Shown: piece after piece, positions 1 to 9,300 of the stretch
How positions within the stretch are numbered: position 1 is the stretch's first letter
How the letters are laid out: the number at the start of each line of letters is the position of its first letter
Assembly: GCF_020080835.1 (NCBI RefSeq)
Contig: NC_058163.1
Span: 10,643,113-10,707,112, forward strand
From: Cotesia glomerata
Lineage: Eukaryota > Arthropoda > Insecta > Hymenoptera > Braconidae
Reading direction: 5' to 3'
Length of the DNA stretch: 64,000 bases
Position numbers and translations under genes: made by a program
Notes under the pieces: generated by a model
What the model was told of the DNA's origin: nothing
What the model saw: the letters and a program-made list of their open reading frames with translations, nothing else
Databases searched by the model: none

Positions 1-1510
1 AAACGCTGCTAAAATTTTAACACAGGACTTATACGTAGATGATCTTTTATCCCTAAATCAATACTCTATCCGAAGCTACAATCATGAGATGAAATTATTT
101 TATTGTTAAGACGTGGGGTTTTGACAATGCGTCCAATCGGGCATTCAGAATCATCTACATATTTTGGATAACTTTGATGAAAGTTAACTTTAGATTTAGA
201 TTCAGGTATTGAGGACAATCCAACTTCAAAACTTTCGGAATTGCTTTGGAATTCGGGTAGAGATACATTCATATAATAATAGTCAATTCAATCAGATTTA
301 TCTCAAAAATAACAAAAACGAAACATTTTTATCTCAATATTGCAAAAATTTTTCGATCCTTTGGGACTGTTAAAGCCAGTCGTATTAGCTGCAAAAATTA
401 TCATCCAAGAATGTTGGAAATTTAAAATTCATTGGGACGTAATTTAATCGGTACCTCAAGAGTTACACTCGCGTTGGATCAAATTCTTCTGAACAATTAA
501 ATCTCATTAAAGACTTTTCTATCGAACGTCATATTTGTTCCCCGATGCAGCGAACGCACAATTACACGGTGATTTTGTGACGCGAGTAGGCAAGTATTAC
601 GGAGCAAAGTGTTTATAGGCATACGATCAACTGATCAACAAGGACGAGTATTAATACTTTGGTTAGTCATGTGGTGAAATCGAGAGTTTCTCCTCTTAGG
701 GAGAAGTAACGAATCCCAAGATTAGGAATTATGCGCCGCACAATTGCTTTCACGTCTTCTTACAACGAATCGGTGTCAGCATTCGATTTTCCAATTTCTC
801 AAATTGTATTTTGGACGGATTCAACCATCGTCCTTCTCATTTTGTTGAAGCGGTGACCACAATCTCCTCAAGGTCTTCTGAGGCTAATCGAGTCATGGAA
901 ATCCGAAATCATTATAAATAAAGTCGAATGGCTTACATGTTCAGGTATTTAAGCATATATTCGGCTGAGCGAAGTTTTATTCAGCTGGACCGAGGATATT
1001 TCTTAACTGGTTCAGGCTCATAGTTTAAATTATTGGAAACTTCGATCATATGAATGGCCTATCTCCAGTTTCAATAGAATTGCTATTCATATTAATCGTT
1101 GTTGGCCGTCTTCTACATTGTCGCAGGAGTTTACGTAGTCTAACAGTTTAAGGGCAAGTGCTTAGAGGTTGCAGGCCCAGCAGTCTTAGTTTTTGATTCA
1201 AAAAATCCAAATGGGTCGCTGTTACGAGTTCCCATCAGCAGGGAGCACAGTCAGGGCCCTCCGGTTGGTCCTAAAGCCTCAGGGCATGGAGCGAGACTTT
1301 CAGTTTTCGGAAAAGCAACATCTCTTTTTGTTAAGGCCTTCTGTCATGCAGCGGCCTGTGATCATTGCACTTCGTGAAAACTTGTCATTTCAGACAGTCG
1401 ACAGCTGCACTTTCGGCGTTTTGCATTGCCGATGGAAATGTCCGGCAGATGTCGGCTGGCCACATCGCCCTGTTTTTATTGGTAGCTGAAATAAGTGCAC
1501 GACTCTACCG
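1..1510 (+). mobile_element. Decayed BEL/Pao pol fragment (RT to integrase start)
   Basis: Plus-strand remnant that matches, base for base over long runs, the reverse complement of the better-preserved BEL/Pao RT and RNase H region at 21665-22600. The YVDD-type RT region is at about 30-60 and the RNase H region at 600-900, leading into the start of integrase at 1440-1510. Small insertions and deletions occur every few tens of bases, so no frame stays open. I see the homology directly. Whether the indels are biological decay or unpolished long-read error cannot be told from here. Confidence 0.75.
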
Positions 1511-1891
1511 CACTGATTCAGCTGCATTTTCTCATGTAGGAGTGGATTACTTTGGACCTGTATCTATTAAGGAAAAGATGTTTAGAAATCGGACTATTAT
1601 TAAGGCGTATGGTTGTGTCTTTATTTGCATGGCTACCAAAGCTGTACATCTCGAAATCGTAAGCGATATGACGACTGAGGGATTTTTGGGTGCCTTCGGA
1701 CGATTTATCGGTCGTCGAGGCGTTCCATCTCATGTTTATTCAGATAATGGAACTAATTTTGTAGGCGCAAACAATGAACTCCGAGAGCTATACTATTTAC
1801 TTGAATCTGAACAGCATCAGGGCAGAGTTAAGGAATATGCCGTACGTAAAAACATTACTTGGCAATTTAACCCACCATTGTCTCCACACTT
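1511..1891 (+). repeat. Left arm of a 381-bp perfect inverted repeat (integrase segment)
   Basis: This 381-bp stretch is the reverse complement of 2151-2531. Equal length and identical 71-residue antisense translations in both arms indicate no indels. It encodes part of the BEL/Pao integrase core in the plus direction. The spacer is 259 bp. The junction with the indel-ridden sequence to its left is abrupt. Confidence 0.85.
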
Positions 1892-3246
1892 GTTGAGATG
1901 ATTATCTGGAACATCAGAAAGATCATTTTCAGGTAGCATGGTGAGAGGGCGACCAATTAAAACATGAGCAGGTGTCAATGCTAATGGATCGTTAGGATCA
2001 CTAGATAAAGAGCATAAAGGTCGAGAGTTAAGGATTGATTCGATTTGTACTGCAAGAGTGTTTAATTCTTCGAATGTAAGAATTTGATTTTTTACGACTC
2101 GTCTAAAACGATGTATGAAAGATTTGACGGCAGCCTCCCAAATGCCTCCAAAGTGTGGAGACAATGGTGGGTTAAATTGCCAAGTAATGTTTTTACGTAC
2201 GGCATATTCCTTAACTCTGCCCTGATGCTGTTCAGATTCAAGTAAATAGTATAGCTCTCGGAGTTCATTGTTTGCGCCTACAAAATTAGTTCCATTATCT
2301 GAATAAACATGAGATGGAACGCCTCGACGACCGATAAATCGTCCGAAGGCACCCAAAAATCCCTCAGTCGTCATATCGCTTACGATTTCGAGATGTACAG
2401 CTTTGGTAGCCATGCAAATAAAGACACAACCATACGCCTTAATAATAGTCCGATTTCTAAACATCTTTTCCTTAATAGATACAGGTCCAAAGTAATCCAC
2501 TCCTACATGAGAAAATGCAGCTGAATCAGTGACACGTGCACTTGGTAAGTCAGCCATTTTACCATGCAATAAAACTGGGCGATGTCGAATACAGTCGACA
2601 CATCGCCTTACTATTCGACGGACTTGATTTTTTCCATCGAGCAACCAGAACCTATGTCGGATAATGTAAAGTGTACTCTGAATACCAGAATGATAAGTTT
2701 TCGTGTGTGTTTCACGAATTATTAGATCTGTCACATGGTGAGCAGAAGGTAACAAGATAGGATGTTTTTCTGTAAAGGAAATAGGAGTGTGTTTTAGACG
2801 TCCACCAACTCGAAGAAGACCATGCTGGCCTATGAAAGGATTAAGACCCCTTAACCGGAGATTTTTTGTTTCCCCTGTCTCCCTTATTTGTTCGATTTCG
2901 TAACTGTATTGTTCGTTTTGAATCAAAAGCAGTATTTTCGTTTCTGCTTGTAATTTTTCTGTAACCTCTAAGCCTTTGCCCTTAAACTTGTTAGATTTAC
3001 GCATGCGCAAACAGTATGCGATTGAATGTATAAGAGTTGTGTAAGAAGAGAAACGTTGAAACATGTCTGTGCAGGTGGCAAATAGACAAGTGTTTTTTCT
3101 AAGACCGGGTAATTCAGATGGAATTGTTGAAATGGAGATAGGCCATTCCTTATGATCAAGTTTGAGCCAATGAGGACCCTTAAACCATAATTTGTTAGTT
3201 AAAAATTCCGCAGGAAGTTGTCCCCTGGATAAAGCGTCAGCCGGAT
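1892..3246 (-). CDS. BEL/Pao RNase H tail and integrase (partial, 3' part of pol)
   Basis: Open frame reading from 3246 down to 1892. It starts in the PADALSRG motif at the end of RNase H, passes a zinc-binding H2C2 region (HSGIQST, then CVDC), and enters the integrase catalytic core with the DYFGP segment and the SDNGTNF segment. It ends in the FGGIWEAAVKSF and LTPAHVLIGRP motifs typical of Pao/BEL integrases. Its upstream half (RT) is at 21665-23360, across the 18.4-kb nested insert; the two ends match at a codon boundary. Below 1892 the frame runs into the inverted arm rather than the normal integrase C-terminus, so the 3' end is lost. Confidence 0.85.
2151..2531 (-). repeat. Right arm of the 381-bp inverted repeat
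   Basis: Mirror of 1511-1891, lying inside the minus-strand BEL/Pao integrase. The sequence continues naturally on both sides of this arm, so this is the parental copy and the left arm is the derived one. Confidence 0.85.
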
Positions 3247-3562
3247 CCACAGATTCGGTAGAATCTGGCGCCAAGTTCTGTTCAAATCCGTTGTAAACGG
3301 AGCGCCAGACTACCGAGTGTGTTTACTGTAAGCAGAACGGTATTTCGAGGTTGCAAAATTTTATTTAATTCTACGGTACTTCTTGTTCCTAAATTTTATA
3401 TTATAACAGTAATTCATACTTTATTTTACTGATATCAATTAATTATATTCAATTATAACAATTAATCTACTTGAAATTATTAAATTTTATCAGCACAAAC
3501 TATAGCAAGCTCAAAAATTTCGATCCTGACTTTTTTTCGATGTAAAAAGTGACATGCCACAG
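3247..3562 (+). mobile_element. Left part of the 1.05-kb repeat (copy 2), inserted in BEL/Pao pol
   Basis: Begins CCACAGATTCGGTAGAATCT (a short hairpin) and matches 7207-7519 closely. It interrupts the BEL/Pao RNase H coding sequence; CGGAT occurs on both sides (3242-3246 and 21660-21664). The rest of this copy is at 20919-21664, because 17.4 kb has been inserted after GCCACAG (3556-3562). Confidence 0.75.
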
Positions 3563-3815
3563 CCCAGATAGCAAAATGACGTATTAAGTTATTCCGAATG
3601 AGCTCAGATTTCTGATTTGGACGTCAGAGTCTACGTCTAAAAGGCGTCTTTAAGACCTTCTGAAGAGGTCGAATGCGCCACTTATTGTAGACTTTAAGAA
3701 CTCATCAAAACGAGCTCTTAAAGAGCTCTTTTTTCTGAACTCGCACAAATGAATGATTTTTTATCTCTATACGCTATTATAATGATAACAATAATAAGAA
3801 CACAACAAAAATAAT

Positions 3816-3852
<37 letters not shown>

Positions 3853-4729
3853 GTAAATTATGAAAAATAATTCAGAGTTTCATGAAGCACCGATGCTGAT
3901 TTTGAATGTTTATTATTTTAGTTAGACTTAATATTGTCGGTTTAGAGAGAGAAAGTGAAAATCGCAATTGCCGTAACTAAGATTCGAACCCAAGTCGCGC
4001 GCGTACTAGATTGATACCTAACCCCCTACGCTATTCAAACGATATGTCGTTACACATCTCATTATTCTTATAAGCTAAGTTTATATAGTGATGAAATGTT
4101 GCGATCATTGTCTATATTATTTATTCTATTTGATACTGTGTATCGATAGAGAAAAATTAACTCTTACGAATATTTATATACTAAAAAATATTCAAAAGTC
4201 TACCTGTAATATTTTTTTAAATAGTCTATATAAATTTTGTTTACTTTTCACAATATAAAATCTAATAGATAAATTAATGAATATTAAAAATTCAACAATA
4301 ATTAATAAGTATATAGTTATAAAATATCGTTAAATTCGAATAAAATGTTTAAAATTGATACATGCAAAGTACTCCTTAAATGTAGAAAGTTCACATAATT
4401 TTTTCAGATTAGAATCCAATTTTATTATTTTATCTAAATTAGTTTGATTACGAACCAGATTTTAACATTATTGCCGATTACTTCATAATATAATTAAAAA
4501 TTTTTGAAAAATTTAATTAACCTGGATTAAGAGAAATGAGTTAACCTATGCCAAGTATATATCTATATATTAATCTATTCAAATTGTTTTAAATCATTTA
4601 ATTCGAATTATTTTTAATCATTTTCAATTTAATTTCTCAATCAAGAAAGTAATAAATGAAAAATGAATAAGATTTTGAGAGCTTTATATTAAAAAGAAAT
4701 TTGTGTTTTTGTTTATAATGTCTATACCC
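3563..4729. repeat. Repeat-rich AT sequence at the left edge of the 17.4-kb inserted block
   Basis: No gene seen. 3563-3740 is rich in GAGCTC, GACGTC and GTCTTTAAGAC-like words. Similar words in inverted style occur at 20690-20918, the other edge of the block, so both may be arms of one fold-back element. 3806-3850 is an (AAT)n microsatellite. The remainder is plain AT-rich sequence. Confidence 0.4.
3964..4045 (-). repeat. tRNA-derived (SINE-like) fragment
   Basis: On the minus strand a GGGTTCGAATCTTAG box (B-box of an internal pol III promoter) follows an anticodon-arm-like and D-arm-like stretch containing GGGGGTTAGGTATC. I could not pair a convincing acceptor stem, so this is more likely a tRNA-derived repeat or pseudogene than a working tRNA. 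Confidence 0.35.
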
Positions 4730-5170
4730 AGTGAACACATGACTTCAATATGACGTCATTTATAAGTCATAGGAATGTCACAATATTTTACGTAAATATG
4801 ACGTAAAATTGACCTGTCTTGTAATCCAATTATGATGTAAAAATATATGATATATTTTTGACATCGCTAATTACTGATGTAAGTTTAGTTACTTCTCTAT
4901 GATGTAACGGAAATGAGTTAGATAGTTACGTACAACTGCAATCGATAATATATAAACCACAATATTACGCTAACATTAATGCCATCATTGTATGTCATAA
5001 CGACGTAAGTTTAACATCATGCGTTTACATCAGTGACAAGCTCACGGCTGTACGTAATCTTTGACGTGGCTGAATATCATGCGTTTACATCCAGTGACAA
5101 GTCACGGTTGTACGTAATCTTTGACGTGAAGATTAATATCATGTGTTTACATCAGTGACAAGTCACGGTG
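4730..5170. repeat. ACGTCA-word repeat followed by a 65-67 bp tandem repeat
   Basis: 4730-4990 holds many ATGACGTCA/TGACGTAA-type words. From 5018 a unit of about 65 bp (ATCATGCGTTTACATCAGTG, then ACAAGTCACGG and TTGTACGTAATCTTTGACGT) repeats about 2.3 times and runs straight into the N gap. The array is probably longer than assembled. Confidence 0.7.
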
Positions 5171-5270
5171 NNNNNNNNNNNNNNNNNNNNNNNNNNNNNN
5201 NNNNNNNNNNNNNNNNNNNNNNNNNNNNNNNNNNNNNNNNNNNNNNNNNNNNNNNNNNNNNNNNNNNNNN
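5171..5270. other. Assembly gap (100 N)
   Basis: Exactly 100 N, likely a placeholder of unknown true size. It falls between the tandem repeat and the truncated 5' LTR of the provirus, so the LTR start is hidden here. Confidence 0.99.
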
Positions 5271-6027
5271 AGAATCGCGAAGTATATTGTTTTCCGCCGA
5301 AGAGCGTTGATTCGTGTTAAGTTTTTGCGCTTAGAGTCGCGAAGGTTAATTCATTATCTTGAATTACTCAATTTCTTCGTGATAAACGAGATCCGGTAGT
5401 TCGGTAACGAAAATACCTGAGCGTCGATTGAGTGATAAGTTTTTCCGCGTAAAGTCGCGAAGATACAAATAATTCATTATTAGTAAATACTTAATTTCTC
5501 CGTGACACACGAGATACGGTATTTCGATAGTGAAACTACCCATAGAAGGTGAAAGGGCCCATTAAATTTGAGCCTCTCTACTAAAGAGCAGACTTCCAGG
5601 GTAAGCCTAAAACATTATTTACCTTTAAGACATTATTTTTCTAACATTTGTGTTCTTTTTATCTCTATCTTTATTAACCGTTTTGTAAACCCAAATTTGT
5701 AACACTTTTACTTGTTTTTCTCAATAAATTCAAACAAATAAACAAGTTGATTCTTTCATTTTTACTTTTAAAATAAAATAAGATCTCCTTTACAAAGTAA
5801 AGTTACAACTAAACAATGGAATAGGTTACTAGTGACCGAAGTCAGCAGGATCCATCATCCTTACTCTCTCTAAGTTAATACTTAGAGATAACGTTCGAGC
5901 TTGTGTACCGCTCCACACTCCAACGCAATTTTTAATTTAGCTCCCGAACGGACAAAGTGATAACGTTCGGATATTTGAGATTTCTATTTCATATTCCTTG
6001 CGCCCATCACTCACTCCGTTCGTGACA
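5271..6027 (+). repeat. 5' LTR of the Ty3/gypsy-type provirus (left end lost in gap)
   Basis: Aligns along most of its length with about 19620-20467: shared GTCGCGAAG, the GAGATACGGTAT block, GGCCCATTAAATTT, an AATAAA-containing AT block near 5725, and the CTCTCTAAGTTAA / GATAACGTTCGAGCTTGTGTACCG blocks. Its end is taken at CGTGACA (6027) because the primer-binding site follows and the 3' copy ends in CAGACA. The two LTRs differ by many small indels, so the insertion is not recent, unless these are sequencing errors. Confidence 0.8.
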
Positions 6028-6029
6028 AA

Positions 6030-6049
6030 TTTGGTGTCAGAAGTGGGAT
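6030..6049 (+). promoter_or_regulatory. Primer-binding site
   Basis: TTTGGTGTCAGAAGTGGGAT starts 2 nt after the LTR end. A TGG-starting tRNA-complementary stretch at this spot is the standard minus-strand primer site of LTR retroelements. I do not assign the tRNA. Confidence 0.7.
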
Positions 6050-6454
6050 CCACGCTGATTTTTTTATTGTTCTTGTTTGATTTTATTTTTGAGATCTAAA
6101 AATCATTAGAGTTTCACTATTTTTCAAAATTAATTGCAGAAAATATCAAATTCCTTTTACAAAATCAAGATTTTTAATCTTTAAAAATTGTAAATTAACT
6201 CAAAATATAACAAGAAAAAAATATATATTATTTTTCATTTATTGATGATTCAACATCATAAAAATTATTAGAAAGTATTTCATCTATTCCACTTTCAATT
6301 TGACGGAAAACAGGTTTTATACCTTAAGTTTTCCCGAAAGTAAGAATTCAATTTAAAGTCACCTTTCAAAAGAATAACATCATCTTACAGTATTTGTTTG
6401 AATTCTTTTAAATCCAACTTATTTTATTAAGCTTCTTGCCAAAACAATATCAAA

Positions 6455-7206
6455 ATGGGTCAAGAGGCCGAAATTCAGAACCTTACCCACCATCAAAACA
6501 TAACTAATGCAATAATAACAACTATGGGCAAATCCATGTTATTGCATCAAGTATTACTAAGAGTTCCTACTTTTGACGGCAGAAACATGCCTTTAAAATC
6601 ATTTTTAGAAGATGTCGAAAGCGCGAAAGAAGATTCGCCCGATGGACTTCACCCACTCTTCTAAAAAACATAAAATCGAAACTTAAAGGTTTAGCCAGAG
6701 ATGCTATCCACGGCAAAGAAATTCTCACTTTTGACGAATTAAAAAACGCCTTAAAAGAATACTTTGCCAGTAAGAAATCATACCCCCAGTATTGCGCTGA
6801 TATACAATCGGTAAGATTAAATCAAGACGAATCTGTTCTTAGTTATTACAATCGCATCAAAAACCTTGTTAATAACGCCGTTTCTTCTTTAAAAGAAAAA
6901 TTTAATAACAACCAAGAAGTAACTAGCATGAAGAAACTATTAGATGGGTTAGCATTAGAGTCATTTAAACGCGGGTTACCTGATGACCTTGTTTACGCGG
7001 TATCAGTTCAAAATCCAGCTAACATCGAAGATGCGTACAAACTCGCCATGCGCATAGAAGAAGATTTGAAAGGTAGTAGCGCTCGTAATTCTAACTACCT
7101 GCGGTATGCCCAAACTCAAGACCAATCAAATAACTCGGAACGCCCCACTCGCGTGGTCAGTTTTCAAGACGAGGAAAGAAGAGGTACAATCCCTCACTCT
7201 CTTAAT
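6455..7206 (+). CDS. Provirus gag, first part (frameshifted, then interrupted)
   Basis: The capsid-like part of a Ty3/gypsy Gag. It opens with ATG at 6455 (Met-Gly-Gln, a possible but weak myristoylation context), reads to about 6650, and shifts by one base into the frame that runs to 7206. The second frame contains the FDELKNALKEYF, SVLSYYNRI and FKRGLPDDL stretches typical of retrotransposon gag (UBN2-like). After residue 240 or so the 1.05-kb repeat begins. The nucleocapsid-like C-terminal part resumes at 8255. The frameshift and the insertion make this copy non-functional. Confidence 0.75.
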
Positions 7207-8254
7207 CCACAGATTCGGTAGAATCTGGCGCCAAGTTCCGTTCAAATCTGCTGTAAACGGAGCGCCAGACTACCGACTATGTTTACTGTAAGCAGAACGG
7301 TATTTTGAGGTTGCAAAATTTTATTTAATTCTACGGTACTTTTTTTCCTAAATTGTATATTATAACAGTAATTCATACTTTATTTGACTGTTATTAATTA
7401 ATTATATTCACTTATAACAATTAATCTAATTGAAATTATTAAATTTAATCAGCACAAACTATAGCAACGCAAAAATTTCGATCCTGACTTTTTTCGATGG
7501 GCAAAGTGATCTGCCACAGACTAAATAATTCGAGAATGCATAGTAATCCTTCATTAGATGGGAAACTACAGTTAAAAATATATTTCACAGCTTGCATCTA
7601 CACCCGCCAGGGTGCGCTGGAATTATTTTTACATAAACTGTAGTTTCAAGGGGATAGTTTGCTATAAAAAATGCAACCAACGCGAGATTTAAGTTGGTAC
7701 CAATTGTAAATTTTTATTATAATTACAAAAATACTAAAATCCGAACAAAACAGTTTCACTGTAAAAATCGCGCCAAGTCCACGTTCATAAGACTATTAAG
7801 AAAAAAAATTTGTTTTTTCTTTACAAAAATATATAAAATAAAAATAAAAATCCAAGTAACCGATATGATTGTTTATGATTTTCGGAAATTAAAAAATTGT
7901 GTTATAAATTTAAAAATTAAGAAAAAAATTTTGGAACGTACTTGGTGTGCGTCATTGTGTATTTAAATTTTTTTAAAGTCCTAGTAAATAGATTTTACGA
8001 ATTTCATTAAAAGTAAAATATTTTGCAACCGCGCACACTAAATACGTTCCAAAATTTTTTTCTTAATTTTTAAATTTATAACAAAATTTTTTTTAATTTC
8101 CGAAAATCATAAACAATCATATCGGTTACTTGGATTTTTTTATTTTTTTATTTTATATATTTTTGTAAAGAAAAAAACAAATTTTTTTTTCTTAATAGTC
8201 TTATGAACGTGGACTTGGCGCGATTTTTTACAGTGAAACTGTTTTTGTTCGGAT
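7207..8254. mobile_element. 1.05-kb repeat, copy 1, inserted in provirus gag
   Basis: Same sequence as 3247-3562 plus 20919-21664. The left 530 bp is unique-type sequence starting CCACAGATTCGG. The right 516 bp (7739-8254) is a fold-back unit. No coding capacity: the 90-residue ORF inside is low-complexity and palindromic. Ends ATCC...GGAT may be short terminal inverted repeats. A clear target duplication is not visible at this copy. Class unknown; most likely a non-autonomous DNA transposon. Confidence 0.7.
7739..8254. repeat. 516-bp fold-back (long terminal inverted repeat) unit
   Basis: Left arm starts ATCCGAACAAAACAG and reads through CGCGCCAAGTCCACGTTCATA. The right arm is its reverse complement, ending CTGTTTTTGTTCGGAT. 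Arms are about 200-220 bp and meet around the GGAACGTACTTGGTGTGC ... GCGCACACTAAATACGTTCC core. The second copy is 21141-21664. Confidence 0.85.
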
Positions 8255-8512
8255 AGAAATGACGTTACGTACCCAAGAAATAATTTTAATCAAGAAAACA
8301 ATAAAGAGTTTAATAATCAGAATAACTCAAACAATTCAAATCGTTACAATAAAAGACGTTCACCTAATAGAAATTACCCTCCTCAATACTATCCTCCGCA
8401 AATGGGTTATTTACCCCCTTTTCCATACCCTCCATATGTTCCTCCATATTATCCACCACAAATGCCTTATCCGGCTCCTTATTATCAGATTATCAGATTA
8501 GAGGACCAGTAG
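8255..8512 (+). CDS. Provirus gag, C-terminal (Asn-rich then Pro/Tyr-rich) part
   Basis: Continues gag after the inserted repeat: an Asn/Gln-rich run, a short basic KRRSPN stretch, then a Pro/Tyr-rich tail (repeated PPYxPPQ-like units), ending at a TAG at 8510-8512. The protease frame is entered by a one-base shift near 8480-8510, as expected for a gag/pro frameshift. No CCHC zinc knuckle is seen, as in several insect Ty3 lineages. Confidence 0.6.
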   Translation, partial: RNDVTYPRNNFNQENNKEFNNQNNSNNSNRYNKRRSPNRNYPPQYYPPQMGYLPPFPYPPYVPPYYPPQMPYPAPYYQIIRLEDQ

Positions 8513-9300
8513 TCGTGTTAAAGGCCCCTGAATTAAAAGGTGGTCAAGGTCGTTTTCTAGTAGACACGGGCGCCGATATAAACATTGTTAAACTAGAAGC
8601 ATTGCACCCTCGTTCAATTATAGCCGCTCATGAAGCACTAACAGTCTCTGGTATTACAAATAATAAAGTTAATACTGTAGGCTCAACTGAACTCACCTTC
8701 TTTAAGAAACCCCAAAAATTTCATGTTTTTCGAGAAACATTACCGATTCCCACAGACGGGATTATAGGTGTCGATTTTCTGGAGAAAGAGAAGGTTGAAA
8801 TTTCATTTCACCATAACACCATAGTCGCAGATTCTAGACCGATTTCTCCTATTTATTTTGAACCTTCAAAACCAAATGAACTCGTTCCAGCTAATCCTCC
8901 TCCTATGAAATATTCCTTCTGTTGAAAATATTCCTATTTGGGACGATGAGCCCACAACGTTTATTGTTAAAGCACGCACTCGAGCTTGTGTAAATTTGAA
9001 ATTAAAACCGAGCAATCTTATCACCGGTTATTTACCGCGAATTCGCACTGAACACGAACACATTTATATGGGTGAGAATTTAGTCACAAATTTTGATAAT
9101 ACTTTCAATGTTTTTGTCATTAACGCATATGAGGAAGACATGAAGATTCAGATCCCTCCTCAAGAGATCTTTCCTTTTGAAAGTGACGGATTCTCTGAAG
9201 ATTTCTTCAATTCAGATTCCAATTCAGAATCCGGTGATGAAAATCCAATAGATGCCCGGATAGAATCGATAGAATCATAGATAATTTAAATATCAATCAT
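8485..9300 (+). CDS. Provirus aspartic protease and linker
   Basis: The retropepsin active site appears as FLVDTGADINIVK at about 8552-8590, followed by the hydrophobic IIGVDFL flap/C-terminal motif at about 8760. The frame 8515-8925 then shifts by one base to a frame running 8996-9280, which encodes the usual region between protease and RT and ends in an acidic, Ser-rich stretch. This would cleave Gag and Gag-Pol in an active element. Broken by at least one frameshift. Confidence 0.75.

Noticed and set aside
7694..7966. 90-residue ORF inside the fold-back unit
   Set aside because: Low-complexity Lys/Ile/Phe text from AT-rich palindromic DNA; not kept in copy 2.
8259..8501. 80-residue ORF
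   Set aside because: Shadow of the Asn- and Pro/Tyr-rich gag C-terminus in another frame.
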